Shown: positions 34,706 through 47,030, numbered from the stretch's first letter. The stretch is DNA of 64,000 nt from Paulownia fortunei (GCA_019321725.1 CM033114.1:15914278-15978277); one strand, 5' to 3'. Numbers and translations: made by a program. The notes: generated by a model from the sequence alone, not told the origin.

Positions 34706-36908
34706 TATTAGAGTAGTGCTCAGTATGCCAATTAAATGGACATCTTTTGTACTCTTGTACTTGTAAAATAGTCTTTTTCAAATCATATAAATAAAATAGG
34801 CATTCCCTTAATATTTATTTACATATGTTAATTAGATAAAGTTCCTAGACTATACTTAGCTATAGGGCATGGTTGCTCATATGATAGTAATCATAGAATA
34901 TATCTCTATAACTTTAGTTTTAAATTAGTTCTGAATCTAGGACTTTTTGAGATGAGATATTAAATAGCTCAATAAGATCCATATATACGATGCATGCTCG
35001 CATGATGAGGATGCCTCACTTCATAGGTATCAGCCAAGTGATGCTAGTGCATATATGGGGTATTTGTTAGGGAAAAAGTACAGCGAATAGAACCAATGGA
35101 AATTCTTAGTTGGAGACGTTGTCTGTCGAAGTAAGAATTTCTAAATTATGATAGTACACAACTAGTCCTTAGACTTGAGGCACCATAGTAGCTTTGTACA
35201 TGTCGTGTTCCACATTGATGTATCTTCTGATTAACTGACAATCACAAAGGGGATATATTGGATATTGTATTGGTATGTATGGAGATTAATAAGTGGCCGA
35301 CAAAGAATCAATCACTTGTCTAGTAGAACAAGTGAAGCTCCTATGTTTTCATAGTTCATAACTTAAAAGTCCTTGGCAAGACAGGATGAATGCTAGACGT
35401 GGTTTTTTGATAATTCATCTTAAATCAGTGGAACTTGAAATGAAATCATAGTTATTAAATCATTTAGAGTTTTGACTTATAATCCATATCTTAGACTAAA
35501 TCAGCAGATTAGTTGACGGAAGGACCTTACGTGTATGGTACTCGTAACTGAAATAGATTCGCTCACTATTTCACCTAATACTAAGTAGTCATGATACACT
35601 TGCTATGTGTTTTTCTTGACTTGTAAAGTTGTTGGAATTAAAGAGTTAATTCTAAGTGGATTAATTAATTAGATTAAATAATCAAAATAATTATTATTCA
35701 TAAGTTGCAAATATTGTAAACCTACTGCTAGCTTACTTGTGAATTTAAAGGGTCATACACAATTTGGTATGGAGCATTTTTATTCTAGAAATTAATCCAA
35801 GGAGTTGGATCTAATTAATTGATAGAGATTAATTAACTAGGGTCTAATTTAGTTCAAGGAGTTGAATTAATTATTTGATTAAATAATTAAAATTTTGAAT
35901 TGGACTTAATAAGAATAGGAAACCAATTAGAGTGAAATAATTAAATTAGATCAATTAATTGATTTAGTCATAAATTAATTTACTCAAATAATTGAATTAT
36001 TTAATTGGACATAATATGATTAGGTAGGCTTGATGGAATTAAATTAATTGATTAAGATCAATTAATTGAATTGGGCCTAATCAATTAATTAGATTGATTA
36101 TTCAATTTAATTTAAAGTCCAAACCTAATTCAAAGTGGCCCATTGGGAGAGGCGGCCCACTAGAGATGTTGGAAGAAGTTGGAAAAATAAGAGAATAAAT
36201 TATTGTAAAATTATCAAATTTGATTAGATAATATCCCATAGTATTTTTGGAAGAGATAAGAGGATATGTGATATCCTTGTAGATGGAGTTGGAGGACTTT
36301 TGAAAGATTATGAATCAACCAAAACATCTAACACACTAGGGGAGGGGGGCTGGAAGTTATAGCATGGTAGCATGCAATTTTTGACCAACCCTACACTTGA
36401 ATTTTCGGCCAACAACAAAAAATTAGAGAGAAAAAGTTTCTTCCAAAAATCCATCTTCTATCTTTCTTCCTTCAATCAAAGAGTTCCATCTTTTGATTGA
36501 ATTAATCTATTCAATTCTTATTACTACCTATTGATTTAAGAAGTAATACTCAGTTAAATCTCTTCGATATACTAGATTAGTAAAGAAATTAGAATTGTTA
36601 GCAGGGTTCTAATTTTGTGTTCTTACCCAAAGTTTTGACTTTGTTAGAGGGGAGATATCTTGATTCCTGCGAACCAATTTCTGTATGAGGGCTAGCAATT
36701 GATTGTTTCAATCCCTTCTATAGTTGGAGTGCTCGGAAGGTATAAATCCAAAAAATCTTTATATGTTTAATTTAGGCAATTGAAAAATGCAAAATCAATA
36801 ATCACATCAAATCGGAGATGATGTTGTATTTGACATCGTACGTTGTTAGGTTTTAAGCTAAAATTTAAATTTTTGCATCTCACACCGCACGGTTATGTAA
36901 ACCCAACA
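34706..36908 (+). repeat. 3' LTR of copia D
   Basis: Starts TATTAGAGTAGTGCTC and ends GTAAACCCAACA; 2,203 bp. It includes an AT-rich block (35640-36110) with repeated ggac.taat..gattag units. A minus-strand LTR fragment begins at the next base. Confidence 0.87.
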
Positions 36909-37463
36909 AATCATACACCCAACATAAACTTCTTGCGATTGTCATGCAATTGACAAATACATCAAAGTGCATGATGTCGTGCACAATGCTACCATGGTGC
37001 CTTAAGTCAAAAGGCTAATTCCTGCACTATAGTAATTGGAAAATTCTCATTCGAAGAACAATGTTTCTAATTGAGAATTTTCCAAGGGCCTGTTCGATGT
37101 ACTTGTTCACCAACAAGCACCCACACATGTACACTATCGTCACCATGCCAATACCTATGGAATGAGATATCCTCCTTTCGAGCATGCATTGTGTGTGCGA
37201 GTCTAACGACTTATTGATGTCCCATCTCAATGAACTCTCGACTTAAAACTAATTTAAGACCAAAATCATAGAGGTATATTCCATGATTGTCATCATATGC
37301 ACAACCATCCCCATAGCTTTATGTATGATCTAGAGAATTTATCTAATTACTTAAGTGCATTAAAGATAAAGAAGTGTCAATGTTATTTATATTTTGAATA
37401 AGATTGTCTATTACAATAGTATAAAAACAGTCAGTAATTGGCAAGACGGGCACTACTATAACA
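36909..37463 (-). repeat. Part of the 5' LTR of copia C
   Basis: Reverse complement of the U3 end of the copia LTR, ending 'gggcactactataaca', which is TGTTATAGTAGTGCCC on the minus strand. It is truncated on the left exactly where the 3' LTR of D ends. I read it as the outer end of founding element C, so 37463 should be the right edge of the whole nest. Confidence 0.75.
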
Positions 37464-39399
37464 GAATCATCCCCGTCTAAATTAAAAATTCATTTCTTCT
37501 ACTTATTGGCAGAAGATGAACAGTCAACCCCAATTCTTAACTCCTAGCCAGCCTGCACTTTGCAACCTAACCAGGAGTTGGGGCTGTATGATGCTATTTT
37601 TAGTTAAACCCAAAAAATATATTAATTTATGCTCAATAAGCAAATAGGCCCAAGTCCCACAATAAATACCAATAAATATCCCATTCATGCTATTTTTTAA
37701 GATACGCCAGCTGCTTTCTGTTCAGTTTTTATTTTTTGTGGACATTTACTAACTTAAGTATTAAAGAGTTTTCTACAGGACAACATTGAAGCTACTAACC
37801 GTGTGTTCATGTCACAAACAAGAACCCAACATCCAAGCATCACTCATGGACATATAATTAGGTACACATCGCATTAGATTCCACTTGAGTATTTACTCCT
37901 GTTTATGAAATCTAAATAGTTAGATTAGTGACTCAGCCTAAATTCTCTTGAAACTGCAGAACATTTGAACAAAAAATACAAAATTATTAACTGATGCTAT
38001 ATAAAGAAGACAATGTCGTATGAATTTTTAAAGAAAATAAATATTTATTTTTTTGAATTTATAAGCGATATTTTATGATGGCATCATAGTTTATTATGAC
38101 TACATCAACATATGAATATTTTATACAAGAAAATGAAGAGCAATTTTAAATATTGTATTCTCTTTCTCAAATTTCTTGCTCTTCTAGATTTCTTAAAATG
38201 GACCATTTTTTCAACACCAGTATCTTGCTTATGGTATGCGGACTCATCATTCTAGGAAAAGTTTGTCTAGGTTATAAAATAGGATTTCATCTGAAGTAGT
38301 TTCTGTCATGGACTGAAACTTTCTTTTTTTACTTAAGTATACATTAGACAAGAGCAATTTTTTTCTTTCTATTGTTATTACACTATTTTTCCTACTAACA
38401 ACTATAATTATAAGAGAAATATTTAAACATAAAACCATATGAATAATAACTAATAACATAAGTATAATCATAACTATAATACAAACACGCAAATAATGTA
38501 TTGATACATAACTATATACATATATAAATACTCCCAAAATTATGTTTGACATTTGACTCGACACAAAATTTTAAAAGAGAGTTGTAAATATAAAAGTTTT
38601 AAATATTTTTATAATATTGTCATCAAATGAATAGTTGAGTGTTAATAGTATCACATTGCTAAATTAAGTGAAACAGTTGAAACAAGCAATATATATTTAA
38701 AACATGATTAATTCTATTTTATCTCCTTCTACTCTTATTAAGTATCACATTATCTCCTTGTATTCTTAATTGTATTACTTTATCCCTTGTACTCTCATTG
38801 GTATCACTTTATCCCCTATACTCTCATTCTACTCTTAAAAAATAATCGAATTGCCCATATTTTTATTTTTAGTGAAATTACATTAAAAGATTAATAGACT
38901 TGTATTTATATTCTAAATAATTTTTTAACTTGATTAATAAACACTCAACATTAAATTAGACTTTATTGTACTTAAATTTTAATGGTTTTTTTTAAAAAAA
39001 TTTAACATAGTTCCTATTAAATTACTATATAGTAGGATATTTTTTTGTAGCTAATCTTACTCTCATAAATCCACAACATATATAATACATTTCTAAATAA
39101 TATTTTATTAAACACGTAAAATATTAGTAATATATATCTCATTATAATGGAATTAACATAACTTAATAAAAACCATGTTTCAAAAATCTAATCATTTTGA
39201 TTTTTAATTTATTACATTTAAATAAATTGCAAGTATTTAAATGATCATAATTTAATAAAAATTATGTTAAATTAAAAAAAATGTCATTTTAATGTTTAAT
39301 TTTTTTGTCATACTTTATTATAATAACTTTTTTTTCAATTTAATATAGTTTCTATTAAACAGTGATAATTTAATTAAAAAAGAGAAATCATATGATTAG
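37464..39399. other. AT-rich intergenic sequence, no gene seen
   Basis: No homology to the retroelements of the window and no convincing coding exon. Around 38720-38830 short units of the form 'tatc.ccttgtactctcattg' repeat four times imperfectly. 37530-37590 has an inverted repeat of ccccaattcttaactcct with aggagttgggg. The minus open frame at 38247-38564 is hydrophobic only because of AT-rich composition and is not supported as a gene. Confidence 0.6.
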
Positions 39400-40655
39400 T
39401 TAGTGCAGAAGTTTGTCTTTCATTTTGCTAGTTAGAAAAAGGCAAAAAGGTCAGTAACTTATTTGTTCAAAATAAGGCAACATGATGACGAGTCTTTAAG
39501 AGGCTTTATTAATATATTCAATAATGAAGTCTTGGAGGTCAAAGACCTCATGATAGATATTATGATCAACATCTTGATCCATGCCCATAAAAAGGGACCT
39601 TTCACCTCTATTTTGACAAGGGAGCATCTGAGGGATGTTGAGCATCTAATAGAAATGGCCCAATACTATATACATGAAGAAGAAATGAACATTGAAGGAT
39701 CAAGGATGGGCCCAGACCACTAAGCCAGTTTATAATATAAGAGACCCTAAGGAAGACTGACCCCGATCTGAGAAAGATTAGGATAGAGATTCAACAAGAC
39801 GACAAAGGGAGAGATTCCAAAATTACACTCCGCTTAACGCACCTCGATTGCGTGCATTGATGGAAATCGAGAACTTAAGAAGGTTAAGTTTTCCAAAAAA
39901 GATGAGAGCAACTACGAAAAAGAGGAACTTAGATAAGTATTGTCACTTCCACAAAGATCATGACCATGATACCAAAGATTGCTTTAACTGAAGAATGAGA
40001 TAGAAAGGCTTATACAACAAAGGTATTTGCAAAATTGCAAAGTATAAGGGCCGAAAAGAGAGAAGAATTATAGACATCAATCTCAGAGTTGATCACAAGA
40101 TCAAGATTGATAAGGTCGTGATAAAGGAAGAGACCCTGAGAACCGAATAGGTGGCAACCTAACCGAAGGGGAGTGATACAAATTATTGGGAGCCCAACTT
40201 CGGGTGATTTCCAAAATACCAGGAAAATATATGCCAACAGCTTGAAAGCAGAAGATAGACAAAGACATCAGATCATGAACATATAAGACTCCAGGCCCAT
40301 AATAATTGATGATCGTGATTCGAAGGGTCAGTCCCTTAGCGTAATGGCTCTATGTTCATTACAATGGACATTACTAATTATGATGTTCAAAAAGTATTGG
40401 TGGACAATGGGAGTAGTAATATTTCTACATGTATTGAGAAAGATGGAGCCTGACGTCACAACTATATATCCATCGAAGACCCCACTAATTAGGTTTAGAG
40501 GGAGTGAGGTAGTTTTCCTAGGAATTGCAGACTCTCGATGTCACTAAGAACTGACCCGCACCACAGACTATTATAATTAAGTATCTGGTTGTGGATGCGA
40601 CATTCGCGTGTATTGTGATTTTAGGCAGATCGAGGTTAAATCAATTTTGCGTAAT
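39400..40655 (+). pseudogene. Tat/Retand-like gypsy gag and protease fragment
   Basis: Readable text in shifting frames: FHFAS and FKIRQHDDESLRGFINIFNN (gag core), GPFTSILTREHLRDVEHLIE, AQYYIHEEEMN, then NYTPLNAPRLRALMEIEN and a knuckle-like DKYCHFHKDHDHDTKDCF (near 39935-39990). The protease region reads NYDVQKVLVDNGSSN (near 40368-40412) and YLVVDATFACIVILGRSRLN (near 40583-40640). These blocks, including the V-D-x-G-S-S active site and the I-L-G-R motif, are typical of Tat-lineage gypsy elements and differ from E, G and H. LTRs and pol are absent; stops are frequent. Confidence 0.85.
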
Positions 40656-40966
40656 TGCTACAACTTTAAGGTTATAAACATAAGTGCAAGTTGTATTAAG
40701 AAATAAATTTTTTGTGAGTCCGAGGTTGATCCATAAGAAAGTTGTTCGAAGATTTCAGGATTATATTTCTAAAAAAATGGGCTTTATGTGGTTTAGAATA
40801 TAAAAAAAATTATATGCTATGGCTAAAAAAAATCAAAGTAATAAAAGTACTGAAAATTAGGGATCCACTCTTGAGTTTTGGATAGAGGAATAATTATTTA
40901 TTTTATTTATTTTTTTTAATTGCTACTATTGGAATCCATACATAATGAAGGTTTCAATGAGAAGAT
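40656..40966 (-). repeat. Fragment of E-type gypsy LTR
   Basis: Starts TGCTACAACTTTAAGG, the 3' end of the E/H LTR in minus orientation, and aligns with 16370-16680. It stops where a copia LTR begins at 40967; the continuation is not present. It may be the 3' LTR end of element H. Confidence 0.85.
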
Positions 40967-42342
40967 TGTTGGGTTCGCTATAATCGCAGGGGTATGCGCA
41001 ATGGAAAATTTAAATTTTTTATCAAACATAAATTTATCCCCTCGATTCGAAAGTGATTCTAACGACTGCACTTATTCAAGTGAATATATATATAAAATAA
41101 ATATATTAATTTGGATTATACTTTTATGCACTCCGGTTGTTATAGGGAATAAAGTAATCAATTATTTATCAGAACTCTTAGAACTCGCAAGGATCCAAGT
41201 GTCTCCCCTCTATCAAGTCCACAATATGAAAAGATAACACCAATTAAAAGAATTTGCTAGTATCATTTTAATCATTTACTAATTTAGATCCGGAGTAAAC
41301 TTTTCCTTTTTGATCTAATTGATGGATCAAGAACAAACTTTCAAGAACAATAAAGATTGATTCTTTAATTTCTTGAAACTTGGATATAAGAATAAGAAAA
41401 TCAAGGTTTCAAGAAAATACTTTTTCTCTTTCTTTCTCTTTCTTTTCTTTTCTTGGAGAGAAAAATAGAAGACATAACAAAATAATTTTTCTGCCAAAAA
41501 TTACATACAATTTTTTGGCCCTCTCCTTTTAAATAGAGGCTGAAAATTTGCTCTTACTTCAACTCTTGTAGAGTTTGACAATTTTGAACTAATCAAAGTT
41601 TGAACTTGGAAGGATTCTAAATCTTTCAATAACTCTTCTCTTTTTATCTCTCCAACGTGTGTGGACTTGTTTGAGACTACATTAGTTGTCAAAATTGTCT
41701 ATATACATCCTTGATATTAATTTGAACTTTTCAAATAATATCAAGATGGATATATATCAAATGTATACCTAAAATATATTTGTATAAAATAAATCCTAGT
41801 AGCCAATTTTTATCCTATAAAAATCGGTCACTTTATTTATTTAATTATAAATATGTTAATTAAATAAATTATATTTATTTAATTTATTCTCTTCATATTC
41901 TAGTGGGCTTCTTAAGTGATCCACTTTAATATTTGGGCTTGGACTTAAATCCACAAATCAATCCAATTGATTTAATCTCAAATTAATCAATCTAATTGAT
42001 TAATTATAATTTCTCCAATTGGGCTTCCTAATCAAATTAGGTCCAATTACTTAATTGAATAATTCAATTTAACCATTAAATTAAATAGAACCCTTAATTA
42101 ATTAATCAATCAATATTAATTAATTAATTTTCAACCATTGGATAAATCCCAAAATTAGAAATGTTATTTTCCAGAAAGATGTGTGATCCTCTTAGGTTCA
42201 CTACTAAGCTAGTAGTGAGTTTGCAATATTTGCAATACTTGAATAACAATTATTCTAATTTATTATTTCGCTTGGAATTAACTCCTTAATTTCAAGAACC
42301 TCACTATCCATGAAAACACCTAATAAGTAATCATGGCAAACT
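40967..42342 (-). repeat. Truncated copia LTR
   Basis: Starts TGTTGGGTTCGCTATAATCG and follows the family LTR in reverse until 'catggcaaact' at 42342, then switches without repeat to the LOG-like sequence. The U3 side (about 800 bp) is missing. Open frames inside (for example 41501-41692 minus) are LTR sequence. Confidence 0.87.
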
Positions 42343-42770
42343 AGCAAGTTTCTGGTGAATGTTTAGTTGTGCCCAAAAGATAACTTGTAATAACTCCTTC
42401 AGTATACCAAAACCACCTGGTAGAGTGATGAATGCATCTGCATTGTTTAACATGTTAGGCATTCTATCCTGAATATGAGATATTTTTAGCTCATCTCCAA
42501 TGATTATATCTGTGCTATTATGTACTATTAAAAGTTTTGGGGTAACTCCTAAAATTTTGACTCCTCCTACAAGAGCAGAAGTAGCAACTCTCTCCATTAA
42601 CCCCAGACTGCCTCCCACATACACTAAATGAATTTTCTTTCTGCTAACATTCTACTAAAGTAATGGACTGCCCCTATAAACTCACCATCTTTTCCTAGAT
42701 TGGATCTACAAAAGACACAAATACAGTTGAACTTGCGAGTGGAAGAGACTTTCTTTATTTATTTATTTTT
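42343..42770 (-). pseudogene. LOG-like cytokinin riboside 5'-monophosphate phosphoribohydrolase, broken
   Basis: LOG enzymes release active cytokinin from its nucleotide in the cytosol. The minus strand reads KFNCICVFCRSNLGKDGEFIG, then HYFSRMLAER, a one-base deletion in an A-run near 42642, KIHLVYVGGSLGLMERVATS, DRMPNMLNNADAFITLPGG and LLQVIFWAQLNIHQK. The nucleotide-binding motif PGGxGTxxE reads PGGFGILKE: the threonine is lost, the last glutamate kept. Text such as NNADAFITLPGGFG and WAQLNIHQK points to the LOGL10-like branch. No start codon is visible at the N-terminal end, and the last third is cut off at the copia LTR. About 430 bp run without an intron, so a processed copy is possible, but no poly(A) was seen. 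Confidence 0.88.
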
Positions 42771-42954
42771 TTGAAAATGAGTTGTGCAAAAAAAGAGAAG
42801 GTACAGTGATATTTATTGAGGTGTGAATAGGGAATGCATTTATTACATGTTTTTTTCTTTTATTAGAAAGGTTGAAAATATGGACGCAAAGTTTGAAAAA
42901 AAAAATAACTATTACACATGAATGTACACATAGTTATGACTATGACTCACATCT
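42771..42954. other. Non-coding AT-rich spacer
   Basis: An AT-rich stretch between two coding-like remnants, with no signal recognised. Confidence 0.5.
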
Positions 42955-43453
42955 TCCTCTGGTTTCATATCTACTAATGGCTTAAATACCCTCTTTGGGT
43001 CGAGGATATGCTTCCCACCTAGTTTTCTTATAAACTAGCAAACAAGGTCTTCTAATGTCAATTCCCAAGACTATAAGGCTTATATCATCCCAGAAGTGAT
43101 TCCATAAATCAAGAATTAAACGATGCATTAATCCACATGAATGTATCTCAAGAGTCAATATAATGTTATCTAAAAACTCCTTACTCTGTCCATCTGTAAT
43201 AAATTGAAGAAACTATTCCTAAGGAATGACACTTTGTGTTGTGAGTCCATCAAGCATATTTTTGATAGACTTTCATTTATTTCACCCTTAGTTTTTTTGA
43301 ATATGTGCTTTCACCAAAACCAGGCATGCATCTAGTACGCAAGTTTGAAGATTCATATAAAAACTCACATGCTACTCTTACCTTTGCTTCAATTATTGAT
43401 CGTATATCCCTTGGGATGTCCTTGTGCATAAGCATCCATAATCTTTCAATCCT
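42955..43453 (-). pseudogene. Unidentified coding-like remnant
   Basis: I do not recognise this protein. On the minus strand long, non-repetitive peptide text can be read across several frames: IERLWMLMHKDIPRDIRSII, EAKVRVACEFLYESSNLRTR, CMPGFGES, then GQSKEFLDNIILTLEIHSCG, LMHRLILDLWNHFWDDISLI, LTLEDLVC followed by a stop, and RKLGGKHILDPKRVFKPLVD with MKPEED. The composition (balanced charged and hydrophobic residues, Cys/His/Trp) looks like a decayed host gene and unlike LTR or gag/pol text. Stops and shifts occur near 43290, 43220 and 43040. It has the same strand as the LOG remnant and element H. It could be a host exon or a captured sequence. Confidence 0.5.
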
Positions 43454-43717
43454 AGTTTTATAAATTTTTAAAATTACATTTTTAGGAAAAAAATAAAATC
43501 GCTTCTTGAGAGTTAGAAGAATGTCATCTATTTTGAAAAGAATAAGAAAAAAAGAATGAGAAAAAAGAGAAAAACTGTGCAGAGATTTAAGTTGTTTGGA
43601 AAACTGATAAGTGCGACTTTAATAACCATGGAGTACCATTATCTGCCCCTTAAATGGGAAAAGAAAAAACAAAGCTTACAAAATAAATCAATTTAGAGAA
43701 AATAAGTATATATGCAC
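43454..43717. other. Spacer left of element H
   Basis: No coding or repeat signal recognised. Homology between H and E starts at about 43718 ('acactaatcata'). The same point marks the head-to-head junction in E, so it may be a natural boundary in the element family. Confidence 0.45.
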
Positions 43718-46440
43718 ACACTAATCATAATAAGGGTTAGAAAGGAAAATAATTTCCTCTTATGAAAATTGATTCACTAGAAACGGATTGAATCTCTGTT
43801 CATTTACTTTGAATACATTATCATTTCTAGAATTCTCAATGCCAATGACCCCATAAGGATATACCTCTTTTACAACAAAAAGATTACTCCACTTTGATCT
43901 CAATTTCCAAAAAACAAATGTAATCGAGAATTATAAAGCAAAACCTTTTCACCAATCTCAAATATTTTTATTGAAATTTTATTATCATGAACATCTTTGA
44001 TTCTTGCTTTATGAATTTTAGAATTCTCATATGCAACTTTTCTCAATTCTTGAAGTTCATTGATTTGTAATTTGCACAATCTTGAAGCTTCAGTAAGGTT
44101 GAAGTTAAATATTTTGATTGTCCAATAAGCTTTATGTTCAAGTTCAACAGGTAAATGACAAGGTTTTTCATAAACTATCCTATAAAGAGATATGCCTAAT
44201 GATGTTTTGAAAGCAGTTCTATATGCCCAAAGTGTATCGGTAAGTCTAAGAGATCAATCTTTATGATTTGGGTTAACTGTCTTTTCCAAAATTTATTTTA
44301 TCTCCCTATGTGCAAGTTCAACTTGTCCATTTATTTTAGGGTGATAAGGGGTTGCAAATATATATATGATTCAATATTTTCTCATTAAAGTTCCAAAAAC
44401 TTTGTTACAAAAATATTTTTCCCCCATCACTGATAATAGATCGAGGAATTCCAAATCGACTTAAAATATTTTCTTTTAAAATTTTTATCACTATTTTGTG
44501 ATCTTTGAGACATAATCTATGGCGATCAATATGTAAATAAAACCAAATGATAATAAAAATGGTCCTATGAAGTCACCATCCCAACAATGAAAGATTTCAA
44601 TCACTAAGATAGGGTATAGGGGCATCATGTTTCGCTTTGAAATGGATCCTAACTTCAGACAATTTTCAAAACTTTTGCAAAAAGTGTAAGTATTTTTTAA
44701 AAGAGTTGGCCAATAAAATCCACATTGCAAGATCTTTGCATTGGTTTTCTTTGCCAAAATTTAACAATATTACATATCTCATTGTCAAGCACGCATTTTC
44801 AAAAGATTTGATCAGGACAATATTTGAATAGGTATGGATCATCCCAATAAAAAAAATTCACCTCAATCAAAAACTTCTTTTTGTCTTAGGAGTTCCAATG
44901 CGATGGCATCTTTTCTGTCATAAGAAAATTAATAATGTTAACAAACTAAGGTAAAATAGAAACATTAAATAGTTGTTCATCAGGGAAAGATTCATAAATA
45001 AGTGTGGTTTGAAATGAGTCATCATAAAAAAGTCTTGATAAATGATCATTCACCATATCCTCTACTACTTTTTTATCTCAAATCGTAATGTTAAATTCTT
45101 GAAGTAAGAGAATCCACCTAATCAGTCTAGGTTTGGCATCTTTTTTGACAAAAGATATTTCAAAGCTACATGATCACTAAAAACAACAACTCGTCAGCCA
45201 ATAAGATAAGATCTAAATTTGTTAAATGCAAAAACTACAATAAGCAATTCTTTTTTAGTTATTGAATAACTCAATTGAGCACTATTCAAAATTTTACTTG
45301 CATATTAAATGATATATGGTTTCTTATCTTTTCTTTGTCCTAAGACAGCTCCAACAACATAGTCGTTAGCATCACACATTATTTCAAAAGGTAAAGTCCA
45401 ATGTGAAGGCTGCATGATTGGAGCAGACATAAGCATGTTTTAAGCTTTAAAAAAATATTTTCAGAATTTTCAGTCCATTCGAAAATAGTGTCTTTTGTTA
45501 GAAGATTACACAAAAGTTTAGATATTATACTAAAATCTTTGATAAATCTTCTATAAAAACCAGCATATCCTAAAAATGATCTTATCTCCTTTACAAAGTA
45601 TTGGCAAATTGGTAATTAACTCGATTTTAGGTTTATCTACTTTAATACCTTTTGACAAAATATTGTGTCCAAGAACAACACCAGTTGTTACCATGAAATG
45701 GTATTTCTCCCAATTGAGTACAAGGTTCTTTTCTTCACATCTGATCAAAATCTTTTCTAAATTAGACAAGCAATCATCAAATGAATTACCAAAAATAGAA
45801 AAATCATCCATGAAGATTTCAAAAAAATATTCAACCATGTCACTAAAAATACTAAGCATACATTGTTGGATGTAGCTTGTGCATTACATAATCCAAAGGG
45901 CATCTTTCGATATGCAAAAATACCAAAAGAACATGAAAAATTAATTTCTTTTGATCTTGATGTGCAATTGTAATTTGATTATACCCAGAATATCCATCTA
46001 AGAAGCAGTAAAATTCATGTCCAGCAACTCTTTCTAAGATTTGATCCATGAAGGGTAGTGGAAAATGATATTTTCTAGTAATTGAATTGAGTTTCCTATA
46101 GCTAATGTACATTCGCCTACCAGTAACAGTCCTAGTTGGAATTAATTCATCATTCTCATTCTTGACTAAAATAACTCCAGATTTCTTAGATACAACTTAA
46201 GTAATCTTACCCATTTCCTGTCAAAAATAAGATAAATGATTCAATTCTCTAAAAGTTTAATGACTTCATTTCTCACTACTTCTTTTATATTAGGATTTTG
46301 CCTTCATTGCATGTCTCTAGAAGGTTTAGCATTTTTCTCTATATAGATGTTATGTGTGCAAATTAAAGGACTAAACCTTTAATGTCAACAATGGTCTATC
46401 CTAAAGTATTCTTATGCATTTTCAGAGTTTTGATCAACTT
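43718..46440 (-). pseudogene. Gypsy H pol: reverse transcriptase, RNase H, integrase, degraded
   Basis: A second copy of the E-type Athila pol on the minus strand. Reverse transcriptase: DQILERVAGHEFYCFLDGYS (45852-46112) and FFEIFMDDFSIFGNSFDDCL (45551-45859), with the FMDD active site intact, unlike E. RNase H text follows in 45220-45450 with many stops. Integrase: MQCGFYWPTL-type text and CKSFENCLKLGSISKRN (44491-44757), where one zinc-binding cysteine is phenylalanine. About 50 bp after 44500 that encodes the segment after DYVSK is missing relative to E. The end matches the E pol tail down to 43718. Confidence 0.88.
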
Positions 46441-47030
46441 TCCCTCTTAGGATGCATCAAGCTTGGAAGAAATTATTACTGGAAAAGTCTCACTCACCCA
46501 CGAAAGAGTATTTCAAATCAAATGGCAAATGTTTCAAATTAATTATGAGAGCTTTAATACTTGATGGAACAGATTGTACTGTTGATGATGAAAGTTCTTC
46601 AAACCTTGGCTTCCAAAAATATTTTTCTTGTACCTGCGAAAGTTCAGAGAGAGTATTCAAGTGTGCCATTTTACAAATGCTTTCACTTTCAAAACAAGTC
46701 TCAAAGGATCTGAAGAATTAGTGGTAGTAAAATATTCACTTCCACTTGTTTGATTGCATCTAACAATGGAATATTAATTTTGACTTGTTGAAAAAGTTCA
46801 AAGATTTCAGAATTTGAGTTTAATTTTTGAGTTGGTTGCAATCTTTTAAGAAAGGGTGCTAGAGGTAAATATTTTTCTTTTTTATCATTTTCACACTTAC
46901 CTTCATTAAACTTACCTTCATTGTCAACACTATTTTCATTTTTCATTCTTAAAGTTGGATTAGATACTTTCTCCTTGGGATGAATAGTCTTGTTAACAAC
47001 TTTTCCACTTCGAAGTGTTGTGACCAAATT
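46441..47030 (-). pseudogene. Gypsy H C-terminal gag and protease region, largely deleted
   Basis: The frame 46701-47027 carries VTTLRSGKVVNKTIHPKEKV, LPLAPFLKRLQPTQKLNSNS and KINIPLLDAIKQV, matching E. Immediately after KQV the sequence jumps to 46735 and the text near the pol start. The protease active site (DLGAS) is therefore missing: about 650 bp present in E at 13990-14640 are deleted here. Confidence 0.8.

Larger units (their letters stand above)
32591..36908 (+). mobile_element. Copia element D, large internal deletion
   Basis: A plus-strand copia remnant retains leader, the N-terminal part of gag, the last 30 or so codons of RNase H, a polypurine tract and a full 3' LTR. Its 5' LTR and primer-binding site are missing, and protease, integrase and most of reverse transcriptase are replaced by 393 bp of foreign sequence (34206-34598). 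It appears to have inserted into the 5' LTR of copia C, whose remainder follows at 36909. Confidence 0.8.

Noticed and set aside
36909..37463. Considered as an independent solo LTR.
   Set aside because: Its left edge coincides exactly with the end of the D LTR and its orientation matches copia C, so it is better explained as the remainder of C's split 5' LTR.
38247..38564. 105-codon minus-strand frame with long hydrophobic stretches.
   Set aside because: Composition follows from AT-rich sequence; no start context, homology or neighbouring exon supports it.
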